In this document: positions 32,125-40,935 of the stretch, piece by piece
Layout: the number at the start of each line of letters is the position of its first letter
How positions within the stretch are numbered: the stretch's first letter is position 1
NCBI GenBank assembly: GCA_020636325.1
Contig: JACJYC010000005.1
Span: 310,001-374,000, forward strand
Direction of reading: 5' to 3'
Length of the DNA: 64,000 nt
Source of the DNA: Lewinellaceae bacterium
Lineage (GTDB): Bacteria; Bacteroidota; Bacteroidia; Chitinophagales; Saprospiraceae
Made by a program: the position numbers and the translations under genes
Notes under the pieces: model-generated
Database searches by the model: none
Told to the model about the DNA's origin: nothing
The model's input: the letters and a program-made list of their open reading frames with translations, nothing else

Positions 32125-33057
32125 ATGAGTAAAGTAACTGTAATCGGTGCGGGCAACGTTGGCGCTACCGTTGCCAATGTGCTGGCGCATCGCGACATTG
32201 TTAAGGAAATCGTTCTGCTGGATATCGCCGGCGACCTGGCGCGCGGCAAAGCCCTCGACACCTGGCAGCAAGCCCCCATCGATTATTACAGCACTCACGT
32301 CAAAGGTACGGATGACTATAAAGAAACCGCCGGTTCGGACATCGTGGTGATCACAGCCGGCGTACCCCGCAAACCGGGTATGAGCCGCGACGATTTGATC
32401 TCCACCAACGCCAAGATCGTCAATTCGGTCACCAAATCCATCCTGGAGCATTCCAGAAATCCGATCATCATCGTTGTTTCCAACCCCCTGGACGTGATGA
32501 CCTACGCCGCTTACAAGGTATCCGGCCTGGATCGCTCCCGGGTATTCGGCATGGCCGGCATCCTGGATACGGCCCGTTATCGCGCATTCCTGGCTGAAGC
32601 GCTCCAGGTATCGCCGAAGGATATTCAGGCGTTGCTCCTGGGCGGCCACGGCGACACCATGGTGCCCCTGCCCCGCTATACCACGGTTGCCGGCATTCCG
32701 GTAACGGATATGATCGGCTCGGCCGAACTCGATGCCATCGTCGAACGCACCAAAGTGGGCGGCGGCGAACTGGTTAAGCTCATGGGTACCTCGGCCTGGT
32801 ACGCACCCGGCGCCGCAGCAGCCCAGATGGTGGAAGCCATCGTCAAGGACGAGAACCGGATCTTCCCCTGCTGCGTCAACCTCAGCGGCGAATACGGCAT
32901 GAAGGATATCTTCCTCGGCATCCCCGTAAAACTGGGCAAAAACGGCATCTCCGAGTTCATCGAACTCAAGCTCAATACGGATGAAATGGCCCTGTTGAAT
33001 GATTCCGCCGGCCACGTCAAGGCGGTGATGGAGGTCTATGACGGGATGGGCTTATAG
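32125..33057 (+). CDS. mdh: Malate dehydrogenase (LDH-like)
   Basis: Oxidises malate to oxaloacetate with NAD in the TCA cycle. 310 residues of the LDH-like MDH group. NAD-binding VIGAGNVGATVA (about 5-16), substrate arginines in AGVPRKPGMSRDDL (about 78-91), NPLD and the catalytic His175 in GGHGDTMVPL. The Arg in the RKPGMSR loop argues for malate rather than lactate. It has its own -7 box and is followed by a strong terminator before glpD. Confidence 0.96.
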   Translation: MSKVTVIGAGNVGATVANVLAHRDIVKEIVLLDIAGDLARGKALDTWQQAPIDYYSTHVKGTDDYKETAGSDIVVITAGVPRKPGMSRDDLISTNAKIVNSVTKSILEHSRNPIIIVVSNPLDVMTYAAYKVSGLDRSRVFGMAGILDTARYRAFLAEALQVSPKDIQALLLGGHGDTMVPLPRYTTVAGIPVTDMIGSAELDAIVERTKVGGGELVKLMGTSAWYAPGAAAAQMVEAIVKDENRIFPCCVNLSGEYGMKDIFLGIPVKLGKNGISEFIELKLNTDEMALLNDSAGHVKAVMEVYDGMGL

Positions 33058-33087
33058 GTTAGGACTTTCTGAATTAAAGATAAAGGG

Positions 33088-33121
33088 ACCGTGTTTCTCT
33101 GCGGAGAAGCACGGTTTTTTG
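33088..33121 (+). terminator. Rho-independent terminator after mdh
   Basis: A 12-bp stem (33088-33099 with 33104-33115, one G-T pair), a TGCG tetraloop and a run of seven Ts (33115-33121) make a textbook terminator 30 bp behind mdh. Confidence 0.92.
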
Positions 33122-33177
33122 TTTTTGGAAGCGCTAAAATCCCCTACCTTTACCCCGACCCAAAATCCTTAAACTCC

Positions 33178-34809
33178 ATGAACCGGGCAGATAACTTAAA
33201 GCGACTACAAACCGAACATTTCGATATTTGCGTCATCGGCGGCGGCGCCAGCGGCGCGGGTTGCGCATTGGATGCCGCACTCCGCGGGTTCCGGGTCGCG
33301 CTCATCGAAAAGAACGACTTCGCCGCCGAAACCTCCTCCCGGTCCACCAAGCTTATCCACGGCGGGGTCCGCTACCTCGAACAGGCCTTCAAAAAACTCG
33401 ACCTCGGCCAGCTCCGGCAAGTCCGTCACGGCCTGGAAGAACGCCATACCGTGATCAAAAACGCACCGCACCTGGCACGCCCGCAAGCACTCCTCACCCC
33501 GGTTTCGAACTGGTTTCAGGGGCTTTACCTCGCGATAGGCCTCCGCATCTACGACTGGATTGCCGGAAAGAAGGATCCCCTGCCCCGTTCGCGCTGGCTC
33601 AGCAAAAAGGAGGCCCTCCGGCGGATGCCCGGACTCAACCCGAAAGGGCTGCACAGCGCTGTCCTTTATTATGACGGTCAACATAACGATGCGCGCTACT
33701 GCCTGGCAGTCGCCCATACCGCCGCGGAAGCGGGCGCTGCCGTGGTCAACCACCTGGAAGTGACCGGGTTCAGAAAGGATGAGAACGGCAAATTGACCGG
33801 GCTGACGGCAAAGGACCTGACCCGGGAAGCCGAGCCGATAACGGTCAAAGCCCGCCTTTTCATCAACTGCACCGGCCCTTTTTCGGATCATATCCGGCAA
33901 CTGGCCAACCCGGCGCAGGAACACCGCATCCGCCCCAGCAAAGGGGTGCACGTCCTGCTGCCTTTCGCTACCCTGAACAGCCATGACGCCATGCTCATCC
34001 CCAAAACACCGGACGGGCGGGTGGTATTCGCCATACCGTTCGAAGGCAAGGTCCTCCTCGGCACAACCGACGAGGATTATCCCGACCCGGAAAAAGAGCC
34101 CATTCTGGAACGGCGCGAAGTGGATTTCCTGCTCGACACCCTCGCGCCCTATCTGGTCGCCCCGCCATCCGCCGACCAGGTCCGGGCCGGCTTCGGCGGA
34201 TTGCGCCCCCTGATCGCCGCCAAACCCGGCAAATCCACCAAACGGCTTGTCCGCGACCACGAGGTGGAACACGACCCGGAATCAAACCTGCTCAGCCTGC
34301 TCGGCGGGAAATGGACCACCTACCGCCTGATGGCAAAAGATACGCTGGATAAGGCCTGCGAAATCCTCGGCACAGCGGCGCCTTGTACTACCGAAGAACA
34401 GTTGCTGGTCGGCGCTGCAAACTTCAGGGAAGACGGCTGGAAAGACCTGGAAGGGCTCCCCGAGGACGTAGCCCGTCACTTGTCGCTGGCTTACGGCGAC
34501 CGGGCCGGTCAGGTGGTCTGGCTGACCCGGCAAATTCCGGCCTATGCAGAAAGGCTGGTGGAAGGCCATCCCTTTATCCGGGCGGAAGTCGCCTACACCG
34601 TAGGCAATGAAATGGCCTGCACGCTGCGCGATATCCTCGGCCGCCGCATGCGCCTGGAGATCACCGATTGGGAAGCCGCCAAAGTTGCCGCCCCGAAAGT
34701 TGCCGCCCTGCTCGGCGATTTTTTTGAATGGGACGATACCCGGGTAAAACTGGAAACCGAGGCGTACCTGGCGACGGTGGACGGGTGGGAGCGAGCGGCG
34801 AAGGGTTAA
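33178..34809 (+). CDS. glpD: Glycerol-3-phosphate dehydrogenase (FAD)
   Basis: 543-residue membrane-associated flavoenzyme that oxidises glycerol-3-phosphate to DHAP and passes electrons to quinone. FAD-binding DICVIGGGASGAGCALDAALRG (about 16-37), ETSSRSTKLIHGGVRYLEQAF (about 51-71), FINCTGPFSDHIRQLA and GGLRPLIAAKPGKSTKRLVRDHEV are hallmarks; the C-terminal DAO_C domain ends with the VAYTVGNEMACTLRDILGRR stretch. The start at 33178 avoids 29 codons that lie in the mdh terminator. Confidence 0.95.
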   Translation: MNRADNLKRLQTEHFDICVIGGGASGAGCALDAALRGFRVALIEKNDFAAETSSRSTKLIHGGVRYLEQAFKKLDLGQLRQVRHGLEERHTVIKNAPHLARPQALLTPVSNWFQGLYLAIGLRIYDWIAGKKDPLPRSRWLSKKEALRRMPGLNPKGLHSAVLYYDGQHNDARYCLAVAHTAAEAGAAVVNHLEVTGFRKDENGKLTGLTAKDLTREAEPITVKARLFINCTGPFSDHIRQLANPAQEHRIRPSKGVHVLLPFATLNSHDAMLIPKTPDGRVVFAIPFEGKVLLGTTDEDYPDPEKEPILERREVDFLLDTLAPYLVAPPSADQVRAGFGGLRPLIAAKPGKSTKRLVRDHEVEHDPESNLLSLLGGKWTTYRLMAKDTLDKACEILGTAAPCTTEEQLLVGAANFREDGWKDLEGLPEDVARHLSLAYGDRAGQVVWLTRQIPAYAERLVEGHPFIRAEVAYTVGNEMACTLRDILGRRMRLEITDWEAAKVAAPKVAALLGDFFEWDDTRVKLETEAYLATVDGWERAAKG

Positions 34810-34975
34810 GCATAATGAATGGAGGGGGAGACCAGAAGAGGGGGTATCTAAATGCTTTTAACCAACTACCTGTTTCTTGTAAAAATGCCTGATAAAAGAT
34901 GAGCATATTCGTTTTTCCCTTAAACCCTTGACCCGCTAAAAAGTCCAACACCCGAACGATCTAAAATCCGGGTTC

Positions 34976-36253
34976 ATGAAAATTCCTGCCTTGTGTGCAG
35001 CCGGCCTCCTGGCCTGCAATTTCCTGTCCGCTCAACCGCCGGTTTATCTCTACCTGGCATCCCATAACGAAACGAACGACCGCAGCTTTCATGGGCTGGA
35101 CTACGACAATGCCGCCGATTACGCCGTCATTCGCAATCTCGCGCAGGCCATCTGCGATTCGGTCCTCGCATACGATGCCGCCTATGTGATGATGCCGGAA
35201 AGCAATTTCATCAACGCCTGCCTGAAACACGAGAACGCCCATACCAACCCCGAAGACCTGCTGCAATGGGCCGACGAGCAACCGCAGATCGAAGTGGAGC
35301 CCCATAACCATTTCAGTCTGACGGCGGGTCCGGGCTACAATCCATACAATTACGCCGACCTCGCCTGTCTGCTGGACAGTTGCGGGCTGGCTGCTCCCCG
35401 TAAACTGATGGGCGGGTTCATCTGGCGGAATTTCAACTCGCCGCCGGTAGCGGAAGACTGGACCGCCTGGCAAACGCCCCAACCCGGTCATACCTTCCCC
35501 GGCTACCAGTGGCAACCGCAGATCCTCTGGGGCGGCGGCAGCCCGGGCCATGTCGACGACTTTGAGGCTTTCGGTGTCTGGCGGCCGGCGGCGCCGACCA
35601 TTGCCGGATTCGGCGCCAATAATCCCGATCAGCCGCTCGTCTGCCTGGGCAACGGCTGCAACAATGAATTCATCATTACCGATACCACCGATGTGGCATT
35701 ACTGGCCAACCGCGTCATCAACCTGCTGGACGATATCCGGAACGGGACCTGGCCGCCGGAAGCCTTCTTCAGTTTCAAGGTCATGATGAATTTCCGGCAC
35801 TTGCCATCGCCGGGGTATGTCGACAAGGTGGGTGAACTGCTCCACCGGCTGCAACCCTACCGGGAAGCGGGTTATTTTGTGTGGGCGACGGCCGAAGAAG
35901 CGGTAGCGGCCTGGCAGGACCTGCACCCATCAAACGAAGATCATTTCCTGGCCGGTTGCGATGACTTCGCCATTTCCTCCGATACGCCGACTTTGACGGG
36001 TACGATGCAAGAACCAATAGGGGCCCAAAATCCGGAAATCTTCCCGAATCCGGCTCGGGATTGGGTACGGATAAAGGGCGGTCCGGAGCCCTGCGAGCGG
36101 GTAACGTTCTATGACCTTTTCGGCCGGTTATTGCTTCAGGTGAAGGCGCCCGGGCAAGGTGAAATCCGGGTTGACAAACTGCCGCCCGGAATGATTGTCG
36201 TGACGATTGAGCAGCGCCTGACCAAGTCGATTCACCTGATGATCAAAGCGTAA
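34976..36253 (+). CDS. Secreted protein of unknown function with T9SS sorting domain
   Basis: 425 residues. Signal peptide MKIPALCAAGLLACNFLSAQ. The main domain (about 22-335) has no family I recognise; it opens YLYLASHNETNDRSFHGLDY, has HENAHTN and EVEPHNHFS histidine-rich spots that could bind metal, and GGGSPGHVDDFEAFGVWRP. The layout recalls polysaccharide-deacetylase or glycosidase barrels, but no motif is decisive. The end FPNPARDWVRIKG..GMIVVTIEQ is a type IX sorting domain, so it is exported to the surface. Solitary gene. Confidence 0.8.
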   Translation: MKIPALCAAGLLACNFLSAQPPVYLYLASHNETNDRSFHGLDYDNAADYAVIRNLAQAICDSVLAYDAAYVMMPESNFINACLKHENAHTNPEDLLQWADEQPQIEVEPHNHFSLTAGPGYNPYNYADLACLLDSCGLAAPRKLMGGFIWRNFNSPPVAEDWTAWQTPQPGHTFPGYQWQPQILWGGGSPGHVDDFEAFGVWRPAAPTIAGFGANNPDQPLVCLGNGCNNEFIITDTTDVALLANRVINLLDDIRNGTWPPEAFFSFKVMMNFRHLPSPGYVDKVGELLHRLQPYREAGYFVWATAEEAVAAWQDLHPSNEDHFLAGCDDFAISSDTPTLTGTMQEPIGAQNPEIFPNPARDWVRIKGGPEPCERVTFYDLFGRLLLQVKAPGQGEIRVDKLPPGMIVVTIEQRLTKSIHLMIKA

Positions 36254-36340
36254 AGATCGGGGCCGATTTGGATTCCAGCCAGCCTGAAAGGGGCAATACC
36301 GCTTAAATTCCCTAACTTGGATGCCTAAAATCACACCGCC

Positions 36341-38362
36341 ATGAAATCACACCGGACCACCCACCTCGCATTGTTTTTATCTCTGTTTTATCTAACCGCC
36401 GGAAGCTGCCAGCCTGCACAGTTTACACTGAAAAAAGGCGAAACCAGATCGGCTTCGATCAGCGCGGGCCAGACGCACCAATACACTCTCGACCTCAAGG
36501 CCGGGCAGTACCTGCTCGCCGAAGTCGTCCAGGACGGCATCGACCTCATCATCCGCGCCTATGACCCAAAAGGAACCCAGCTCGGCGAATTCGACAGTCC
36601 CAACGGCCAGTACGGCCCGGAGCTCATTTCTTTTGTCACCAGGGTAGCCGGCGCTTACCGACTGGATGTTGCCCCGCTCGAACCGGAAGGGAAGCCCGGA
36701 AAATATACCATCGCGATCAAGGTCCTGGAAAAGGAGTCCACTACGCCCGAAGGCAAGGTCGATCAGCTTTTTGCGCAATGGAATGTGCCGGGTTCGCCGG
36801 GAGCGGCGGTCGCCGTGGTCAAGGATGGGAAATTGCAGTACTCCAAAGGCTACGGTTTTGCCAACCTGGAATACGACATTCCCAATTCACCGACAACCGT
36901 CTTTCATATCGCCTCTGTGTCCAAACAGTTCACGGCGTTCGCCATCGCCACGCTGGCCGACCAGGGCAAGCTTTCGCTGGATGACGATATCCGGAAATAC
37001 CTGCCGGAAATGCACGATTTCGGGAAGCCCATCACCATTCGTCAACTCGCACACCACACCAGCGGGCTTCGCGACCAGTGGAACCTGCTGGCCCTGGCCG
37101 GCTGGCGACTGGACGACGTGATCACCCGGGAACAGATCCTGAAGTTGGTCTTCAACCAGAAAGAGCTCAATTTCGAGCCCAACGCCGAACACCTCTATTG
37201 CAACACGGGCTATACCCTGATGGCGGAGATCGTCGCGCGGGTCACCGAAAAGCCCTTCCCGGAATGGTGCCGGCAGCATATCTTCGAACCGCTCGGGATG
37301 AAACAAACGCTGTTTTACGATGACCACGAAAAAATTGTCAAAAACCGGGCGTATTCCTATTATCAAAGCAGCGAAGGATATAAAAAAAGCGTATTGAGCT
37401 ACGCCAATGTGGGCGCTACCAGCCTGTTCACCACAGTGGAAGACCTGGCCAAATGGGCCGTCAATTTCAAGGAAATGAAAGTGGGCAATGCCCGCATTAT
37501 GGCGCAAATGTCGGAACGGGGCGTGCTCAACTCCGGCGATACCATCCCATACGCCTTTGGGCAGGGCATCGGCACCTACAAAGGCCTCGCCATGATCAGC
37601 CACGGCGGCGCCGACGCCGGGTACCGGACTTCCCTGGCGCGATTCCCGGACCAGGATTTTGCCGTGATCGTATTCAGCAATCTGGCTTCCTTCAATCCGA
37701 CGGGGTTGGGCCTGCAAATCGCCGATATCTACCTGGGCGACCGGATGACCCAACCCAAACCGGCGCCGAAACCCGATGCAGCCCCGAAACCGGAAAAGGA
37801 GGAAACCGCCGTCAAGGTCGACGCCGCCGTATTGAATGCCTATGTGGGGGAATACGAACTCGCGCCGGGATTCAACATCACCGTCACGCTGGAAGAAGGC
37901 AAATTGATGGGACAGGGTACGGGGCAGCCCAAAGCCGAAATGAGGCCTCAATCGGAAACTACCTTCGTTATCCCGGAAGCCGGCGCTACGGTGATCTTCG
38001 AACCCGAGGACAACGGCAAAGTCAACCGGTTCACCCTCAAACAGGGCGGCCAGGAATACAAATGTACCCGCATACAACCATTTTCGCCCGCCTCCGTCGA
38101 CCTTTCAACCTTTACCGGCCGGTTTTACAGCCCCGAACTGGAAACGGCCTATACCCTGAAAGTGGAAGACGGCAAGCTCATCGCACACCACCAACGCCAT
38201 CCGGACATTGAACTTCGCGCCGGTCAGGGAGGAAAATTCGCCGGCAATACCTGGTTTTTCGGGCAGGTAGAGTTTGAAAAGGACAAAGAAGGGAAAGTGT
38301 CCGGGATGAAAGTGTCCAGCGGCCGGGTCCGGGGCGTCCAGTTTGACAAGGAGGGGGATTGA
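36341..38362 (+). CDS. Serine hydrolase, beta-lactamase/S12 family lipoprotein
   Basis: 673 residues. Lipoprotein signal ends LTAGSC (Cys23). An N-terminal pre-peptidase-like beta domain (about 27-130) precedes the S12 beta-lactamase-class-C fold: S192-V-S-K195, YCN (LYCNTGYTLMAEI), and HGGADAGY as the third motif. Two C-terminal beta domains of DUF3471 type (about 495-580 and 585-670) follow a Pro/Lys-rich linker. The family contains D-aminopeptidases, esterases and PBP-like proteins; substrate unknown. A second S12 gene lies at 39490-40851. Confidence 0.9.
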   Translation: MKSHRTTHLALFLSLFYLTAGSCQPAQFTLKKGETRSASISAGQTHQYTLDLKAGQYLLAEVVQDGIDLIIRAYDPKGTQLGEFDSPNGQYGPELISFVTRVAGAYRLDVAPLEPEGKPGKYTIAIKVLEKESTTPEGKVDQLFAQWNVPGSPGAAVAVVKDGKLQYSKGYGFANLEYDIPNSPTTVFHIASVSKQFTAFAIATLADQGKLSLDDDIRKYLPEMHDFGKPITIRQLAHHTSGLRDQWNLLALAGWRLDDVITREQILKLVFNQKELNFEPNAEHLYCNTGYTLMAEIVARVTEKPFPEWCRQHIFEPLGMKQTLFYDDHEKIVKNRAYSYYQSSEGYKKSVLSYANVGATSLFTTVEDLAKWAVNFKEMKVGNARIMAQMSERGVLNSGDTIPYAFGQGIGTYKGLAMISHGGADAGYRTSLARFPDQDFAVIVFSNLASFNPTGLGLQIADIYLGDRMTQPKPAPKPDAAPKPEKEETAVKVDAAVLNAYVGEYELAPGFNITVTLEEGKLMGQGTGQPKAEMRPQSETTFVIPEAGATVIFEPEDNGKVNRFTLKQGGQEYKCTRIQPFSPASVDLSTFTGRFYSPELETAYTLKVEDGKLIAHHQRHPDIELRAGQGGKFAGNTWFFGQVEFEKDKEGKVSGMKVSSGRVRGVQFDKEGD

Positions 38363-38607
38363 GTTGGATGGCTTCATGGTTGGATGGTTGGTCGCTCGTT
38401 GCAAAGCCGAGATCTCGCTTCATCCCCACTGACAACTGTCTTATGGTTTTGTTTGTTGTGGCTTATTTTTGTTTGCTCCGCCCGCCGAAGCCTCGGCGAA
38501 GGCGGTTTTGTTGTGGTTTGTTGTGGTTTGTTGTGGTTTGTTGTGGTTTGTTGTGGTTTGTTGTGGTTTGTTGTGGTTTGTTGTGGTTTGTTTTTGTTGT
38601 TCATCAA
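38363..38607. repeat. Repeat-filled gap with 10-bp array TTGTGGTTTG (8 units)
   Basis: From 38363: GGATGGTTGG runs, a TCGTTGCAAAGCCGAGAT module and ACTGACAACT (the mosaic also seen at 5150-5300), a CGCCGA-AGCC-TCGGCG hairpin (38483-38498), then exactly eight TTGTGGTTTG units (38511-38590). No gene is supported; frames through it are low-complexity only. Confidence 0.85.
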
Positions 38608-38718
38608 GGGACTGTTCAGAATTTTGTGTCAACCGGATTTTTAGCAAGCTGCGCATGCTAAAAATCAGATCTTTGCGGCTTTGCGTCTTGGCGAGAAAAC
38701 ACTCTATTGAACAGCCTC
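38608..38718. mobile_element. MITE-like element, copy 2 (111 bp)
   Basis: Ends GGGACTGTTCA and, on the other strand, GAGGCTGTTCA. Same length and order as copy 1 (7075-7185): TTTTGTGTCAACCGG, the ATTTTTAGCA/TGCTAAAAAT hairpin (38637-38665), a CTTTGCG run and GAACAGCCTC. The hairpin loop AGCTGCGCA is the reverse complement of copy 1's TGCGCAGCT. Clear target duplications were not found here. Confidence 0.75.
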
Positions 38719-38809
38719 AATTTTCAGTACGCGCAGCGTGTTGAAAATTAGAACTTTGCGTCTTTGCGGCTTTGCGTCTTGGCGAGAAAACACTTTATTG
38801 AACAGCCTC
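38719..38809. repeat. Partial tandem copy of the MITE right part
   Basis: 91 bp directly after copy 2 repeat its hairpin-plus-right-end plan: AATTTTCA/TGAAAATT arms around a GCGCAGC-containing loop, CTTTGCGTC runs and the same ending GAACAGCCTC. The left terminal repeat is missing. From here to the GNAT gene (38810-38972) only promoter-like sequence is seen (TACTTTTG at 38941-38948). Confidence 0.72.
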
Positions 38810-38972
38810 TTCCTCGCTTGGCGGCCCCTTTCGGGCGAGGCCGGATTCTGAAACATTATGCCCTTGCATTTGCCAAACCATTCTGGTTCGGCTTGTATTT
38901 TACCCTATGCGGAACTATTCCCCAATTCCCTCCGTTATCCTACTTTTGCATTCCAAACTTTTACCTTTCAAA

Positions 38973-39503
38973 ATGCTCTTCCGACCGGTTACCTCCAATG
39001 ACGCCGAAGCCATTGCCCAGCTCCATACCGAGAGCTGGCGGGACCACTACCGCGGCATTTTCCCGGACTCCTATCTGGACGGCGGGATCTTTGACGACCG
39101 TATCCAGGTCTGGGCCGAGCGCTTTGCCCAACCGCAATCCAACCAATGGGGAGCCGCAGCCGAAGAGAACGGCCGCCTGGTCGGCTTCGCCTTCGGCTAC
39201 GGATTGGAAGACCCGGAATGGGGCTCCTATCTGGATAACCTCCACGTCAGGCCGGATTATAAAGGGCGCGGAATCGGGAAGGTGCTGATGCAAATGACTG
39301 CCCAATGGATCGTTGAGACCTATGACCGCCACGATTTCTATCTCTGGGTATTGGAAGCCAACCACGCCTCCCGAGCATTTTACGAGCGGATCGGCGGCCG
39401 GAATGCCGGCATGAAGAACTGGGATACCCCCGGCGGCGGATTTGCAGACTGCCTCCGGATCGCCTGGAAGGATGCAAAGGCTCTCCTTGTTAATAATACA
39501 TGA
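38973..39503 (+). CDS. GNAT N-acetyltransferase
   Basis: 176-residue acetyltransferase. MLFRPVTSNDAEAIAQLHTESWRDHYRG is a common GNAT opening; the acetyl-CoA loop is VRPDYKGRGIGKVLMQM (about 90-106), and LWVLEANHASRAFYERIGGR is the fourth motif. A TACTTTTG -7 box lies 25 bp upstream of this ATG (38941-38948), which supports it over an upstream in-frame ATG inside the promoter. Its last 14 bp overlap the end of the convergent S12 gene. Acceptor unknown. Confidence 0.9.
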   Translation: MLFRPVTSNDAEAIAQLHTESWRDHYRGIFPDSYLDGGIFDDRIQVWAERFAQPQSNQWGAAAEENGRLVGFAFGYGLEDPEWGSYLDNLHVRPDYKGRGIGKVLMQMTAQWIVETYDRHDFYLWVLEANHASRAFYERIGGRNAGMKNWDTPGGGFADCLRIAWKDAKALLVNNT

Positions 39504-40851
39504 TCGCCTTCAGGATTTCTCTTTTCTCGTTCATGGTGGTTTTGACCTGCCTTTTTTGATCGCCGTCGCCCTTTTCAAACTCCACGTTGAAATTCATGTC
39601 TTCGATCAGGAAGGTGTTTTCAGACCTTGGGTAAAGATTGAATTCCCCGATATTGGTGCCGAGCGTCAATTGGTCGCCGCGCTGTTGCACCGTCATTGTT
39701 CCCAGGAACGGATGGAGGTATTCTCCCAGATAAACGGCGGTTTTTCCCCTGGGTAATGTCATCATGGGCCCCGGGTTTGCAGGCGGAGAAAGCGTTTCAA
39801 GCTGCGGTTCGGAAGCCGGCTCCCCTACCCTTGCTTTGAGGATCATGCCCAGCAATTCCTGAACCGATTCTTCCGGGACATTATGATTCTGATAAGTATC
39901 CACCAGGTGGACCACGACCAGGTCATCTTCCGGAAAAACGCAGATCCGCTGACCGCCCGCCCCGGACGCGTAGAACATGGGAGAGCCGCCAATATCCCTG
40001 GAAATCCACCACAACAGGCCGTAGCTGCCCTTGTTGCTGAACAGCGGCCCAAGGTCCCGGGTCACAATGCCCGTGCTCTTCTTCACCCAATCGGCCGGCA
40101 CCAATTGCCGGTCTTTCCACCGGCCTTTATTCAAAAAAAGATACCCGAAACGGGCCATATCCCGTGCGGATAAGCGGAACAAATAGGCCGGATGCTCGGA
40201 TTTGTCCTTTTCATAGCGATAGTAGGTATCGGACATGCGGAAATCCTCCATTTGAAGCGGAACGGCAAAATGTGTTTTAAAAGCTTCAAACAGATCCTTT
40301 CCGGTTTCCTGCATAAAAATGGTAGCCAGGGTATTGAAATCCCAGTTGTTGTAATACCAGAATTCGCCGGGTGCATGACTGCCGCGTTCAGGCAGGTTGG
40401 CCTCCATTCCGCGCGGCATATAGGCCGAAGGCAGGTAGATCCCGGATCGCGCGGAAAGCAGATCGATCACCCGGGCTTGACGCTCCGTTTCGGTAAGAGG
40501 GGTAACGTCATCGATCCCAAGGCCTGCCAGGGTCTTGTTCAGGTCGATATTCCCCTTTTCCGCGTAGATCCCGATCAGTGCGCTGAGGTAACTTTTCCGG
40601 ATGGATGCCTGCCGAAAACGGCGATTCACCTGTCCCCACTCCGCCACTACCCGGCCTTTGTAAACGGCCAGCAAAGCGGCCCCGCCGTTGGCTTCAAATT
40701 GGGCGCGCGCCTGCTCCAACTGCCCGGTTGAAAATCCGGCATCCTCAGGATGGGTGTATTTTTTCCAGTGTTCTCCGGGATATTCCTGCGAAAACCCCAT
40801 TGCAGCATAAATTAAAAGCCCCCAAAGGAGGCCGGTGCGAAGTACATTCAT
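39490..40851 (-). CDS. Secreted serine hydrolase, beta-lactamase/S12 family
   Basis: 453 residues, signal peptide about 1-21 (LLIYAAMGFSQ). Catalytic S83-I-R-K86 in RQASIRKSYLS, YNN (EFWYYNNWDFN) as the YxN motif and a late GAGGQ in place of the usual HxG. The C-terminal 100 residues form a DUF3471-like beta domain. Such proteins are commonly esterases or peptidases of the cell envelope. The gene lies downstream of an AraC-type regulator on the same strand (84-bp gap), which may control it. Confidence 0.88.
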   Translation of the reverse strand: MNVLRTGLLWGLLIYAAMGFSQEYPGEHWKKYTHPEDAGFSTGQLEQARAQFEANGGAALLAVYKGRVVAEWGQVNRRFRQASIRKSYLSALIGIYAEKGNIDLNKTLAGLGIDDVTPLTETERQARVIDLLSARSGIYLPSAYMPRGMEANLPERGSHAPGEFWYYNNWDFNTLATIFMQETGKDLFEAFKTHFAVPLQMEDFRMSDTYYRYEKDKSEHPAYLFRLSARDMARFGYLFLNKGRWKDRQLVPADWVKKSTGIVTRDLGPLFSNKGSYGLLWWISRDIGGSPMFYASGAGGQRICVFPEDDLVVVHLVDTYQNHNVPEESVQELLGMILKARVGEPASEPQLETLSPPANPGPMMTLPRGKTAVYLGEYLHPFLGTMTVQQRGDQLTLGTNIGEFNLYPRSENTFLIEDMNFNVEFEKGDGDQKRQVKTTMNEKREILKAIMYY

Positions 40852-40935
40852 GTCAGTCGGTTGATTTTCCGGTAAAGGTAGGGCCGGAAGAAGTTCAACG
40901 GGTCGAAATAAACCCTGCGGTTGTCCTGACTTTCA

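Noticed and set aside
33091..33177. Longer N-terminus of glpD from 33091
   Set aside because: The added 29 codons lie within the mdh terminator hairpin and do not match the family.
38374..38656. Frames giving NKPQQTTTNH repeats or WFVVVCCG repeats around 38.5 kb
   Set aside because: These are translations of the TTGTGGTTTG array on both strands, with no supporting start or homology.
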